Shown piece after piece: positions 16,508-26,054 of a DNA stretch of 54,028 bases; position 1 is the stretch's first letter, and every line of letters begins with the position of its first letter. This stretch comes from Firmicutes bacterium AF25-13AC (GTDB lineage Bacteria; Bacillota; Clostridia; Lachnospirales; Lachnospiraceae). The stretch is from assembly GCA_003478935.1 (NCBI GenBank), contig QUFP01000033.1:1-54028 (forward strand). The letters are read 5' to 3'. The position numbers were made by a program, and so were the translations under genes. The notes beneath the pieces are model-generated. The model saw only the letters and a program-made list of their open reading frames with translations. It made no database searches and was not told the DNA's origin.

Positions 16508-17206
16508 ATGAAATTTAAAATTGCAATCTGCGATGATGAGCAAAATCAAATTGACTATATGGCTTCGATTGTTGCATCGTGGAGTGCTCACGCAGGACAT
16601 AATTGCGAGATACGCACGTTTGCATCTGCCGAAGCTTTTCTATTTGAATATGAAGAAGATAAGGAATTTGACATTCTTCTGCTTGATATTGAAATGAAAA
16701 ATATGAACGGCATTGAACTTGCTAAGCGCATCCGCAAAGATCACAACCGTGCTGAAATCATTTTTATTACTTCGCATTTTGAGTTTGTCTGGGAAGGTTA
16801 TGAAGTGGATGCGCTTCATTATCTGACGAAACCGCTCTCTGCTGAAAAACTCACGCAGGTTCTGAGCAAAGCCGCAGACAAACTTTCTGTCGAACCGCCG
16901 TCGGTGGTAATCTCTTGCGATGGTGAAACGCTCAAATTATATGAATCAGATATCCTCTATGCAGAAGCCTTTCTGCATTACATTGTCATTCACACAAAAG
17001 ATAACGAGTACAAGATCAAGGAACCTATATCTGTGTTTGAAAATAAAGTAAGCGATGATTTCTATCGTATTCACCGTTCTTACCTAGTTTCGCTTAAATA
17101 TATAACTCGAATTTCTCGTACATCCGTTACTATCGGAAACGCAACCCTTCCTCTTTCCAGAGGAAAGTACGACGATATCAACCGAGCATTTATCGAGCAT
17201 AATTGA
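16508..17206 (+). CDS. LytTR-family response regulator (AgrA/LytR type)
   Basis: A 232-residue response regulator started at ATG 16508, with GGCGGTG six bases upstream; ATG/GTG codons just before it lack a site. The receiver domain (about 1-120) has the acidic pocket CDDE and the phospho-Asp in FDILLLDIEMKNMNGIE (near 60). The LytTR DNA-binding domain (about 135-230) has YILYAEAFLHY-like strands and the FYRIHRSYLVSLKYI segment. The gene for a GHKL kinase follows after 15 bases and two ABC exporters after that. Its sites are probably the GTGCACA repeats at 17881-17938. Confidence 0.92.
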   Translation: MKFKIAICDDEQNQIDYMASIVASWSAHAGHNCEIRTFASAEAFLFEYEEDKEFDILLLDIEMKNMNGIELAKRIRKDHNRAEIIFITSHFEFVWEGYEVDALHYLTKPLSAEKLTQVLSKAADKLSVEPPSVVISCDGETLKLYESDILYAEAFLHYIVIHTKDNEYKIKEPISVFENKVSDDFYRIHRSYLVSLKYITRISRTSVTIGNATLPLSRGKYDDINRAFIEHN

Positions 17207-17221
17207 GAATCGAGGAAACTT

Positions 17222-17872
17222 ATGAGAAAGAAAACATACTTAAAGCTGGTTGACTATCAGACGGAACAATCTGAAAAACACTTAAATGAAGTGCGAAGTA
17301 TCCACAAGGAAATGAGAGGTTACAAGCATGATTTTCACCATCATCTTCAAACATTAAAAGGTCAACTTGAAGCTGGAGAAATTGAGCGTGCGCTTGCTTA
17401 TATCGAGCAACTTGACACGCAACTAATGCTGGTGGATACTCTGTTGAAAACTGGTAATGTATCTCTTGATGCCATTTTATCTGCAAAGATCGCACAGGCA
17501 AAGGCAGAAGCTATTACGGTTACCGTGAAAGCCAATGTGCCAGATATCCTGACAATTTCAGATTTGGAATTGAGTATTGTCATTGGGAATCTGCTTGACA
17601 ATGCGATTGAATCCTGCCGTACCGTCACAGGAGAACGATTTATTCGTATTTTTATTTCGATGAAAGGAACAATGCTTTATTTTTCTATGCTCAACACAGC
17701 AGGTCCAAAGAAGAAAAAGACAGGTTCTTTGTTTGCAACCCACAAGGACGGTGTTCACGGGTTCGGTTTGCGCCGTGCCGAAGCAATCCTTGAAGAACAT
17801 GGCGGCTGGGTCAAGTACAACAGTGAAGACGGTGCTTTTACTTCGGAATTTTTGGTGCCAGCCATCGAGTAA
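17222..17872 (+). CDS. soluble GHKL histidine kinase without sensor domain
   Basis: A 216-residue AgrC-like kinase core. It starts directly with a helical dimerisation part containing GYKHDFHHHLQ (phospho-His near 37). An ATPase domain follows with N-box NLLDNAIESC (near 124) and G-box GFGLRRAEAILEEHGG (near 180). There is no membrane segment, although most AgrC-type kinases have five to seven, so the signal must come from the cytoplasm or from a partner protein such as the ABC exporters. The start is close behind the regulator. It could be a truncated gene, but the ORF begins with its own ATG and GAGGAAACTT site, which argues it is whole. Confidence 0.88.
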   Translation: MRKKTYLKLVDYQTEQSEKHLNEVRSIHKEMRGYKHDFHHHLQTLKGQLEAGEIERALAYIEQLDTQLMLVDTLLKTGNVSLDAILSAKIAQAKAEAITVTVKANVPDILTISDLELSIVIGNLLDNAIESCRTVTGERFIRIFISMKGTMLYFSMLNTAGPKKKKTGSLFATHKDGVHGFGLRRAEAILEEHGGWVKYNSEDGAFTSEFLVPAIE

Positions 17873-17880
17873 TTTGCAAT

Positions 17881-17940
17881 TCGTGCACAGACAAAAGCAT
17901 TTGGTGCACAAATTTATAATCGTGCAACTTCGTGTGTTAG
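17881..17940 (+). promoter_or_regulatory. GTGCACA repeats and -10 before the ABC exporter pair
   Basis: GTGCACA occurs at 17883-17889 and 17904-17910, exactly 21 bases apart, with weaker copies GTGCAAC at 17922 and GTGTGTT at 17932. A spacing of two helical turns is what LytTR regulators use. TATAAT (17915-17920) follows the second copy. The 98-base gap has no ORF for a peptide. It is a likely target of the regulator encoded upstream. Confidence 0.55.
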
Positions 17941-17970
17941 CATAGGTGTATAGATAGGAGGTACGCAAAT

Positions 17971-19824
17971 ATGAAAAAAACTAACAGAAGTTCGCACGAT
18001 GAATTAAATCTCACCAATTATTCGGCAATGAAAAACATCCTATATTGCCTGAATAATACAGTCAAATGTCATTTTCCGCTTTTGTGTTGGTGTTCTTTAA
18101 AAATACTGATTGGCACGTTAATTCCAATTTTAACAACCATTCTGCCCAAAATAGTAATCGAGATGATTACTGCAAAACAAAGCGTATATAAATTGGCATC
18201 TGCTATTCTCAGCTTTATGGGCAGCCTTGCCATTCTATCTTGTGCTGACAAATTTCTGACTAAGTTGATTTATCATCAGAAATTCAGAATGAACACATTT
18301 TATCTCAAACATGCGGCACTGAAAGGATTGACAACTGACTATATCAACCAAGAAAATGGAATTTTTCGGAAGCTTCAAGCAGAAAGTTTTGAGTGCTGTA
18401 ATGGAAATTACTCTCCGCTTTCCAATATATATGAAATTTTGATAAAACTCTGTACCAGTTTTTTGGGATTATCTGTTTTTGGTTCTATGCTCATTCAGGT
18501 TCACTTGGGAATCATTATTTTTCTAATTATAACAACTGTAATCAGCTATTATTTAAATCAAAAAATCATTGCATGGACAGCTGCAAATAATAAGGAGCGG
18601 ATTGGTTATCAGCAGCGACTCCACTATATTAACGATATTTCTGGTGATATTCGTTCTGCAAAAGATATTCGTCTATACAAAATAGCTGTATGGTTTTCCG
18701 ATATTTACAACACCAATATGAAAGGAATTGCCGACTGGTACAAACGATTTACACGCAAACTTTTTGGTATTGCAGTATATGACAGTAGCTTAGCTTTCCT
18801 TCGTGAAAGTATTGTTTATTTCTATCTACTCTATCTTATCTGGAATGGTCAAATAACGGTTGCAGAATTTGTCATGTATTTAAGTATTGTTACTAACTTC
18901 TCGTCATGGCTTGGCAATATTTTTTCAGATTTATCCTCGCTTAACCAGATAAATTTGAAAATCAATTATTTTCGTTCCTACCTTGAATACCCAGAAACAT
19001 TTAATCGAAACAATGGCGTAACAAATTCGGTGGACGATTGTCCAAAAGAAATTGAACTCAAAAATGTGAGTTACCGATACGAGGGTGCAAATCACAATAC
19101 ATTACAAAATATCAACCTGAAAATAAATCCCGGTGAACATATCGCAATCGTGGGATTAAATGGTGCAGGCAAAACGACACTTGTTAAGCTGCTATGCGGT
19201 TTGATTGATCCGACAGAAGGACAAATATTCTATGATGGCATTGATATCCGCAAATACAATCGCACCGCATTTTATAGACTCTTTTCTGCTGTATTTCAAC
19301 AATTCAGTATTCTGCCTGTAACCATTGCGGAAATTGTTTCCGAAACTACGCCAGAAAATATTGATTATAATAAAGTGAAACGCTGCTTGATTGTCGCAGG
19401 GTTATGGAATAAAATCGAGCAACTGACCAATGGTGTAAACAGTCAATTTGGAAAAACAATATACGACGATGGTGTTGAATTTTCCGGCGGCGAAATTCAG
19501 AAATTGTTGCTCGCGCGTGCGATGTACAAAAATGCTCCTGTTATGCTTCTTGATGAACCTACAGCTGCCCTTGATCCCATTGCAGAAAGCACATTATATG
19601 GAAATTACAATCAAATAAGTTTTCAAAAAACGACTGTATTTGTTTCGCACCGACTGGCAAGCACAAGCTTTTGTGACCGCATCATCCTGATTGAAAACGG
19701 AAAAATCTGTGAGGAAGGCAGTCATAATGAACTGCTTAAGCAGAACGGAACGTATCGTATGCTTTTTGAGACACAAGCAAAATATTACAAAAATAATCTC
19801 GATAAAACGGAGGTGGCAGAATGA
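17971..19824 (+). CDS. ABC exporter half, first of a pair
   Basis: A 617-residue fused membrane and ATPase protein. About six helices lie between 35 and 320. The ATPase has Walker A GLNGAGKT (near 395), signature FSGGEIQK (near 505), Walker B MLLDEPTAALD (near 527) and the switch His in VSHRLAS. AGGAGG is nine bases before the ATG. Its last four bases overlap the next ABC gene, so the two probably form a heterodimer. The cargo is unknown; with the AgrA/AgrC-type genes before it a peptide or peptide antibiotic is the best guess. There is no C39 peptidase domain. Confidence 0.9.
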   Translation: MKKTNRSSHDELNLTNYSAMKNILYCLNNTVKCHFPLLCWCSLKILIGTLIPILTTILPKIVIEMITAKQSVYKLASAILSFMGSLAILSCADKFLTKLIYHQKFRMNTFYLKHAALKGLTTDYINQENGIFRKLQAESFECCNGNYSPLSNIYEILIKLCTSFLGLSVFGSMLIQVHLGIIIFLIITTVISYYLNQKIIAWTAANNKERIGYQQRLHYINDISGDIRSAKDIRLYKIAVWFSDIYNTNMKGIADWYKRFTRKLFGIAVYDSSLAFLRESIVYFYLLYLIWNGQITVAEFVMYLSIVTNFSSWLGNIFSDLSSLNQINLKINYFRSYLEYPETFNRNNGVTNSVDDCPKEIELKNVSYRYEGANHNTLQNINLKINPGEHIAIVGLNGAGKTTLVKLLCGLIDPTEGQIFYDGIDIRKYNRTAFYRLFSAVFQQFSILPVTIAEIVSETTPENIDYNKVKRCLIVAGLWNKIEQLTNGVNSQFGKTIYDDGVEFSGGEIQKLLLARAMYKNAPVMLLDEPTAALDPIAESTLYGNYNQISFQKTTVFVSHRLASTSFCDRIILIENGKICEEGSHNELLKQNGTYRMLFETQAKYYKNNLDKTEVAE

Positions 19825-21659
19825 GCAAAATTGCGCTTACCAAAAGAGTTTCTATCACCATGCGCGGATTTTCAATCTTAAAGCAGTACTGTCCTGGGCT
19901 TGCACAGGGAAAGGCTGCGTATGAATTGATCAATTCCATCCAGCCCTTCATTTCCGTTTGGTTTACTGCTCAGATTGTAAACGAAATTTCATCACAAAGA
20001 AGATTCAATACAATTTTGCTTTTTATTCTAGGTGCAACGTTACTCAACTTTATCTGTTCTCTCCTTAAAAACATACTCAATCACGTCTGCAACGAAAAAG
20101 AGGCACAAATGTGGAACTGGTTTGAAAAAATATTCTCAGACAAGCAGATGTCTCTTGATTTCGTTGATCTGGAAAATGCCGCAATCCAGCATCAACGACA
20201 GGAAGCACAAGAAAACCTCTACATGTTCGGTAACGGTCTGGCACAGCTCTTTTGGGGAATATCCGCACTTGTACGAACACTCGTATATATCGTACTCTCT
20301 CTTGCAATGACAATCTCTTTGTTTCTTTCTTCATCTGGAAACCGATTTATTGATCATCCTATCTGGATACTCATTATCCTAGTTTGTATTGCGATTGGTG
20401 GTTTGAGCAAGTCCAAAGCTACTATCAGCGAAAACGATATCTTCATGGAGTATTGCAAAAACACAGTTTGGTTTAATCGCGTCTTTCTGTTTTTTGGCAA
20501 AGAACTGTATATGAATCCAGAAAAAGCCAAAGACGTTCGCATATACAGTCAAAACACGATTGCTGAAAAAATGCTGGATAAACTCATCTCGCACGAAAAA
20601 GAGAACCAATCTGATATCGTCAAAATGGCTCTCTATCCTGCTATTGCTCAAATCATCATTGTTTTTGCAAATGCAGTTTGTTATCTGTTTGTGGCATCAA
20701 AAGCCTTGTTTGGTGCTTTTGGCGTCGGCAATATTGTACAATATGTTGCTGTTTTATCAAGACTCGGAGAAGGCTTACAGGAATTGATGTATCTCTTATC
20801 CGATAATGAAGTATATTGTACCCACCTGCAAAACCTGTTTGCGTATCTGGATTTGCCAAATCATATGTATCAAGGTTCGTTAACTGTTGAAAAAAGAGAT
20901 GACAACGAATACTATGTGGAATTTAAAAATGTTTCGTTTCAGTATCCAAATGCAGATGCCTATGCGCTTAAGCATGTGAATTTAAAATTTAAAGTTGGTG
21001 AAAAATTGGCTGTTGTTGGAATGAATGGATCTGGCAAGACCACGTTTATTAAGCTGATGTGCCGCTTGTATGATCCAACCGAAGGAGAAATACTGCTCAA
21101 CGGTGTAAATATCAAGAAATATGACTACAACGAATACACTTCCATTTTTTCGGTCGTTTTTCAGGATTTTCGTCTTTTTTCCTTCTCTCTTGGGCAAAAT
21201 GTCTCTGCCAGTGCTTCTTATGATGAAGATAAAGTGATCAAATGTTTGAAGAAGGCCGGATTTGCCGAACGTATCAACTCATTACCAAATAAGTTAAATA
21301 CGTTTCTTTACAAAGATATTGATGCTGATGGCGTAGAGATATCCGGCGGAGAAGCACAAAAGCTTGCTCTTGCCCGTGCTCTCTACAAAAATGCACCGTT
21401 CATCATCCTTGACGAACCGACTGCTGCACTCGATCCAATTTCAGAATACGAAGTCTATAGTAAATTTAATGAAATCGCAGGAACCAAAACCGCTATCTAT
21501 ATCAGTCACCGTCTTGCATCATGCCGCTTCTGCGACAAAATTGCTGTATTTCATGAAGGAGAAATCATTCAACTCGGAAGTCATGAAGAACTCCTTGCCG
21601 ACAGCAACGGAAAATATTATGAACTGTGGAATGCACAGGCGCAGTATTATACAACGTAA
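19821..21659 (+). CDS. ABC exporter half, second of a pair
   Basis: A 612-residue partner of the preceding exporter, overlapping it by ATGA. The membrane part spans about 25-320, and its N-terminal helix is less hydrophobic than that of its partner. The ATPase has Walker A GMNGSGKT (near 402), signature ISGGEAQKLALARALY (near 508), Walker B IILDEPTAALD and the His in ISHRLAS. Both halves keep all catalytic motifs, unlike many heterodimers with one dead site. A bidirectional terminator follows directly. Confidence 0.9.
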   Translation: MSKIALTKRVSITMRGFSILKQYCPGLAQGKAAYELINSIQPFISVWFTAQIVNEISSQRRFNTILLFILGATLLNFICSLLKNILNHVCNEKEAQMWNWFEKIFSDKQMSLDFVDLENAAIQHQRQEAQENLYMFGNGLAQLFWGISALVRTLVYIVLSLAMTISLFLSSSGNRFIDHPIWILIILVCIAIGGLSKSKATISENDIFMEYCKNTVWFNRVFLFFGKELYMNPEKAKDVRIYSQNTIAEKMLDKLISHEKENQSDIVKMALYPAIAQIIIVFANAVCYLFVASKALFGAFGVGNIVQYVAVLSRLGEGLQELMYLLSDNEVYCTHLQNLFAYLDLPNHMYQGSLTVEKRDDNEYYVEFKNVSFQYPNADAYALKHVNLKFKVGEKLAVVGMNGSGKTTFIKLMCRLYDPTEGEILLNGVNIKKYDYNEYTSIFSVVFQDFRLFSFSLGQNVSASASYDEDKVIKCLKKAGFAERINSLPNKLNTFLYKDIDADGVEISGGEAQKLALARALYKNAPFIILDEPTAALDPISEYEVYSKFNEIAGTKTAIYISHRLASCRFCDKIAVFHEGEIIQLGSHEELLADSNGKYYELWNAQAQYYTT

Positions 21660-21667
21660 AATTTCAA

Positions 21668-21717
21668 AAATGCCGCTTGCACGGACTTTTATTGTCGGTA
21701 CAGGCGGCATTTCTTCT
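21668..21717. terminator. bidirectional terminator between convergent units
   Basis: AAATGCCGC (21668-21676) pairs with GCGGCATTT (21704-21712); T-rich tracts lie on both sides. It ends the rightward ABC operon and the leftward gene ending at 21722. Confidence 0.85.
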
Positions 21718-21721
21718 ACAT

Positions 21722-22219
21722 TTAATCAGAATTTTTTGACTCAACAAAAAATTCATACGCGATATAAAAATCATTTTCATCTGGTTCATTAGTCATCCAT
21801 TCATCTGGAGCTTCGTGAAAGCACATATGAAGCAAAATTCGGTACTCTCCTTCATCTAACTCCGGATAATATTGCTGTAGCCAAGCATCTTCCATTTGTT
21901 GAGTACCATCCGGTCCAATCATTTCAGACGATAAAATCCACGGATTTCCACCGAATTCATACCATTCACCGTCATTGCAAATTTCAAGTTTTCGCCAATA
22001 AGAACATTCCAAGTACTGATCTGTGTGATTGACAATATAATAGCTCATAAATTCGTTGCGGTTTGGCACTAACTCAATTCCCATCTCAGCTGCATCCTGA
22101 ACCACATACGGACTTCGATAGCTTTCTGAATGGTCCTTTGGAACAACTGAAATATCATATTTTGTCAGGAATATTTGTAGTAGACTGCATACGAAAACTA
22201 GTACATATTTTGCGCCTAT
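21722..22219 (-). CDS. exported Ig-like-domain protein with unusual start
   Basis: The firm part is 127 residues from GTG 22105, with a fold-like pattern (YYIVNHTDQYLECSYWRKLE, GEWYEFGG, then LDEGEYRILLHMCF) recalling bacterial Ig-like domains of small Firmicute lipoproteins. The frame stays open upstream to about 22219 and there encodes a hydrophobic signal-like stretch (KYVLVFVCSLLQIFL). AGGAGG lies nine bases before an ATA codon at 22219, where ATG would be expected. Either ATA is used, or the start has been lost by one base change and the gene is decaying. The product would have 165 residues. It stands alone between two terminator-bounded units. The function is unknown. Confidence 0.5.
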   Translation of the reverse strand: MGAKYVLVFVCSLLQIFLTKYDISVVPKDHSESYRSPYVVQDAAEMGIELVPNRNEFMSYYIVNHTDQYLECSYWRKLEICNDGEWYEFGGNPWILSSEMIGPDGTQQMEDAWLQQYYPELDEGEYRILLHMCFHEAPDEWMTNEPDENDFYIAYEFFVESKNSD

Positions 22220-22424
22220 AACGATACACCTCCTATCATGTATTATTTCTCCAAACTATCCGGCTCGTGAAATCCATTCACCTTCGAGCTTTGCCGCAAT
22301 GTTGGCTTATCCATGAACAGTAACCTACAATGTGAAATAACTTCTGATTAAAAATAGTAAGGTGCTCTGACTGCTTTTACATCAAATCATAAATCATACT
22401 TGTTTCAATTTTCTTTGCTGCATC
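22220..22424. other. intergenic region with a possible 23-codon ORF
   Basis: It holds AGGAGG for the gene at 21722-22219 and, on the minus strand at 22243-22314, a 23-codon ORF (MDKPTLRQSSKVNGF and on) with no ribosome binding site. The peptide is polar and not recognised; it may be a gene tail. No terminator for the ABC group was found. Confidence 0.3.
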
Positions 22425-23066
22425 TCATCCACGCACCTCATGCCCAATAATCTTCCCATGATCAAATCGAAAAATCTCATCACACAAAATATCAATATCC
22501 TCTTTGCTGTGACTGGCAATAATGATCAGCTTCCCCTGCTCTTTCTGTTTTAGCAGCACGTTTCGCATCTCCTCTACGCCCTCATTGTCAAGTCCGTTTA
22601 ACGGCTCATCCAAAAGCAATATCTGAGGATCTTCCATGATAGCCTGTGCAATGCCAAGGCGTTGACGCATTCCAAGTGAATATTTTCCAACATGCTTTTT
22701 GCTATCCGGATCCAATCCGACTAGCTTGATTGTCTCACGGATTCGTTCGCTCGTGATTTTCCCGCGAATCATTGCCATCAGCTTCAAGTTTTGAAATGCC
22801 GAATATTCTGGCAAAAAGCCCGGTGTCTCAATGATTGCGCCTATATCATCAGGAATGTCAATCTCTTTTCCAACCTGTTTTCCATTTACTTTTATCGTTC
22901 CCGACGTAGGCTTAATAAAACCAAGTATCATCTTCATCAGCACTGTTTTTCCAGAACCATTTCTTCCCACAAAGCCATATATTTTTCCGGGATAAAATAT
23001 GCCAGACACATCCGATATTACGGTCTGCGTGCCAAATGTTTTTGTCAAATTTTCGATTTCAATCAT
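22425..23066 (-). CDS. ABC transporter ATP-binding protein (BcrA/CcmA type)
   Basis: A 213-residue ATPase. Walker A is GRNGSGKT (near 38), the signature YSLGMRQRLGIAQA (near 128) and Walker B ILLLDEPLNGLD (near 150); all are intact. It is shorter at the C-terminus than drug-efflux BcrA (about 300), leaving only the catalytic core. GGAGG is upstream of the ATG. It is the last of four genes (permease, lipoprotein, permease, ATPase) read leftward from 26026. It would drive the membrane proteins encoded at 23130 and 25208. Confidence 0.9.
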   Translation of the reverse strand: MIEIENLTKTFGTQTVISDVSGIFYPGKIYGFVGRNGSGKTVLMKMILGFIKPTSGTIKVNGKQVGKEIDIPDDIGAIIETPGFLPEYSAFQNLKLMAMIRGKITSERIRETIKLVGLDPDSKKHVGKYSLGMRQRLGIAQAIMEDPQILLLDEPLNGLDNEGVEEMRNVLLKQKEQGKLIIIASHSKEDIDILCDEIFRFDHGKIIGHEVRG

Positions 23067-23129
23067 TGCCGTTTCCTCCGATTTTTGTTTTCCTCTTTTT
23101 ACACGATACTATCTTTTTTCTCGTTTCTG

Positions 23130-24017
23130 CTATACGGTAATATCCTTTCGTCTCGTTCCTATACCGGCTATGACGAATAAGACGATACAGATTATCACAT
23201 TTGCAGGAATAATAATGTTCTGATTTAATGGCCGTTCCATCCCCAGAATCTTCCAGTGTTCAATGCTGCTCCAACTGACTGGCGAAACATAATACATCCA
23301 ATAAGCTTGAAGTACAATCCAGCGCACCACTGGATCCAACAAAACGAAAAAGCTCGCCACAATACTTCCCAATCTATACTTTCCAGACAGCTGGTTCACC
23401 GCATATATCAAAAAGCCAATTCCCGTAAAAGACAGCCATGCAATCCCAAAGGTCATCCACTGGGCAGAATCTGGATATATAGTCTGAAGCACATCTTTTG
23501 AAAATGTCAGGCTTCCCATATACGAATTTAAAACATCTACATCTTCCACCAAGATACTTTGAACCACACTTCCCCAAAATGGTTTGAACGTGATCACTGG
23601 TATCGATATCACTGCGCAAATCAGACAAAAATAAAGCAAATACACCGCAGATGCCACCATGATATAAAAGCAATTTCCAAGCCACCATGCTTTCTTTTTG
23701 CTTCGCGCAATCACACTGTAAAGCGTTGCATCACAAAATGGTGCATTGCAAAACAACACAATCACGCCAAAATAGACCATCACCTTTAACAGCCCATTTG
23801 CAATGGAGGCATCAAAAAACAAAAATGGAAGCAAGAATGGAGTTACCGTCTTCTTCATAAAAAGTGCATATCGAATCAGTCCACTCATGGATTGACCTAC
23901 CAAAAAGCCCTCCATTAAAAATACAAACCATACACGATAATCATGTTTCCACTTCAAAAAGTTCGTCATCATAATCGAAACAGATCGTTTCAAAATGCCT
24001 CTTTCAGTATATACCAT
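23130..24017 (-). CDS. ABC-2-like membrane permease
   Basis: A 295-residue protein with about six hydrophobic helices (near 40-60, 95-115, 125-150, 185-215, 225-250 and 270-290). There is no recognisable motif beyond the general look of an ABC-2 permease. The start overlaps the lipoprotein gene by 14 bases. With the ATPase 60 bases downstream and a second permease upstream it is one of two membrane subunits of the same transporter. The cargo is not predictable. Confidence 0.65.
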   Translation of the reverse strand: MVYTERGILKRSVSIMMTNFLKWKHDYRVWFVFLMEGFLVGQSMSGLIRYALFMKKTVTPFLLPFLFFDASIANGLLKVMVYFGVIVLFCNAPFCDATLYSVIARSKKKAWWLGNCFYIMVASAVYLLYFCLICAVISIPVITFKPFWGSVVQSILVEDVDVLNSYMGSLTFSKDVLQTIYPDSAQWMTFGIAWLSFTGIGFLIYAVNQLSGKYRLGSIVASFFVLLDPVVRWIVLQAYWMYYVSPVSWSSIEHWKILGMERPLNQNIIIPANVIICIVLFVIAGIGTRRKDITV

Positions 24018-25149
24018 CTTGCACCTCCAATCCGGTTACCGCATCCAAATACAGATAGTCATTTACATTTGTCCCTGATACATTTGTGCCAAAGCAAATC
24101 TCCCAGCACGGAATGATAGAGGCAGAAGCACCTACTGCTTTCTCATTTTCCTCCTCCACACTTATATGCTTCTTATGACTGTAGCACAGCTTTACAGAGA
24201 AAATCTTCGATTGGTTCAATTTCTGTTTCTGCAAAATGGCTGCTCCCATCGAATATGCCTCCTGTGCCGAAATGATTTTCTGTTCTTCCTTTTTTGCCTG
24301 TGAAAGATCAAGCGCGGGCCTGCCACTATTTGCATAAAAAATCTGACCATCCGCATTGACAAACAACTCTATCCACGGATAAGTTGGCGAATAAAAACGT
24401 TTTTCATCCAGTTGCTGCTTATAGACAACATAGTAAGCTTCCTGCTCTTTTGTCCACTGCTTCACATTCCATGTGCCATTCCACGGATCCGACCCTTCGA
24501 TATATTCCGATCCCGGTGCACAATAAAAGCCCTCTCCATATTGTTTTGAGGCATCTTCCTGAAGCTTGCACAGCGTCTCATAATCCATCGCAAATGCATT
24601 TTCAAACACCGCAGGAATCTTTGCATCCGCAATCGCCTGATCACAAATTTTTATTGCTTCTTCTCTCGATAACTGAGCGAGATCTTTTTTCGGAAAACGC
24701 TCTGCCAGCTCTGACAACAAAAATCGCCGTTCATGATTTTCTGGTTGTGTGATATTCAAATATCTCAATGCATCTTCCGAGTCGATGGCATAAAAGTAAA
24801 AATAAATATCTCCAAAGCCCAGTTGTATCTTCGTATTTTCTTCTGGTACAGTAAGGGACTTTTGATCATATTCGTCACATACCTTATATTTTTCAATTTC
24901 TTCATCACTCAAATCGGTAAAGCCCCTCGCAATATTTTCTACTGTATATGGAATGACCGAAACATCACTGTATGCAAATGCAGTTAATTCTTCCACTGTT
25001 TCCAGTTCTACCTCTGCAACTGCCTCCTGATAATCGCCCTGTAAGCGATCCTCTGCACTCATATAAACTGAATGGCAGGATGAAAGCAGACATCCACCGC
25101 CAAGCAACATTCCTATCATCATTTTTTCAATCTGTTTTTTCGTTCTCAT
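24004..25149 (-). CDS. lipoprotein of the ABC transporter group
   Basis: A 381-residue lipoprotein: a lysine-rich start, a hydrophobic helix and the lipobox LLSSC with Cys near 25, then a large soluble domain rich in Glu and Tyr. I do not recognise the domain. The C-terminal part (IIPCWEICFGTN and then YLYLDAVTGLEVQ) has a PepSY- or regulatory-domain-like look of beta strands ending in a hydrophobic tail. It lies between two permease genes and is probably on the outer face of the membrane with them. It may bind cargo or sense the envelope. Confidence 0.7.
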   Translation of the reverse strand: MRTKKQIEKMMIGMLLGGGCLLSSCHSVYMSAEDRLQGDYQEAVAEVELETVEELTAFAYSDVSVIPYTVENIARGFTDLSDEEIEKYKVCDEYDQKSLTVPEENTKIQLGFGDIYFYFYAIDSEDALRYLNITQPENHERRFLLSELAERFPKKDLAQLSREEAIKICDQAIADAKIPAVFENAFAMDYETLCKLQEDASKQYGEGFYCAPGSEYIEGSDPWNGTWNVKQWTKEQEAYYVVYKQQLDEKRFYSPTYPWIELFVNADGQIFYANSGRPALDLSQAKKEEQKIISAQEAYSMGAAILQKQKLNQSKIFSVKLCYSHKKHISVEEENEKAVGASASIIPCWEICFGTNVSGTNVNDYLYLDAVTGLEVQDGIY

Positions 25150-25207
25150 ACATGCCTCCTTACTACAATTCCTACAATTTCACGTTCAATACAATCATAC
25201 AATGCTT

Positions 25208-26026
25208 CTAATCCATTCCATTTAAAAAACGCTTTTGCATCACAGCTTTCACACACTTTGCTGCCGCCAGCGAACAAATCGTAAAAAATACGACATGATA
25301 AATTACTTCGCCAACTGATGCTCTTCCCGGTTCGGATGTAAGTGAACTGTAAGAAAGAATCCATGGCAGTGAACCTGTAAAATAAAACAAAAGATAAAAT
25401 ACAAAAAATCCAGCTCCAACTGCTACATACTCATCTGGTTTCAAAATGGCGACTGCCGCTGCAAGATAACACACTGGAATAATAGACATTGCAAGATTAA
25501 AGCTCATGAGAACTAGGTAAATCCATGCGGCCTTGCTGTTCATAAGTGGCTGAAAAATTCCATATAATGAACTTCCACGCGTCTCAATCGTCATAAATGG
25601 ATTCAAGACTACACCAGCTAATAAAAATCCTCCGATCATGATAACAATTATATACGCTGCAATCGCAAACAATCTTGCATTCATCATGCTGTCAAAATCT
25701 GTTCGCTGCCGAATATAAGGTAAAACATGATTTTTAATGTCGGATGGAAAAGTTGTCACCGTACAAATACTTGCCGCAATTACATACAAAGACTTATACC
25801 GATCAAATACCAACGTGATCTGAAGCTGATCACAAATACTTTGCTTTAACTCTGCGGGCCAATTGATCGAATCAATTGAAATCAAATCCGATACAGAAAT
25901 GACTGCAATTATGGCAACAAGAAAGATTCCCGTCATCAACCGCCTCACCGTGAACAATCGATACAGCTCCGCCAGCAACATTCCTTTTTTCATTCTCTTT
26001 CGCTTCATTTTTTTCTTACTTTTCAA
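25208..26026 (-). CDS. membrane protein, putative ABC permease
   Basis: A 272-residue membrane protein beginning with a strikingly basic stretch (MKSKKKMKRKRMKKG), with about six helices from residue 33 on. The start is a TTG with GGGAGG nine bases upstream; the inner ATG codons at residues 7 and 12 are alternatives. It is the first gene of the four-gene group. It shows no motif of a named family and is called a permease by topology and by its ATPase neighbour. Its promoter region carries a GTGACA palindrome and a tandem repeat. Confidence 0.6.
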   Translation of the reverse strand: MKSKKKMKRKRMKKGMLLAELYRLFTVRRLMTGIFLVAIIAVISVSDLISIDSINWPAELKQSICDQLQITLVFDRYKSLYVIAASICTVTTFPSDIKNHVLPYIRQRTDFDSMMNARLFAIAAYIIVIMIGGFLLAGVVLNPFMTIETRGSSLYGIFQPLMNSKAAWIYLVLMSFNLAMSIIPVCYLAAAVAILKPDEYVAVGAGFFVFYLLFYFTGSLPWILSYSSLTSEPGRASVGEVIYHVVFFTICSLAAAKCVKAVMQKRFLNGMD

Positions 26027-26054
26027 TCGTTATCGCCTCCCGTTTGTTTGATTG

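Noticed and set aside
17873..17970. Bacteriocin or signal-peptide gene between kinase and ABC exporters
   Set aside because: No ORF with a start and ribosome binding site exists in the 98 bases; the space holds repeats and a -10.
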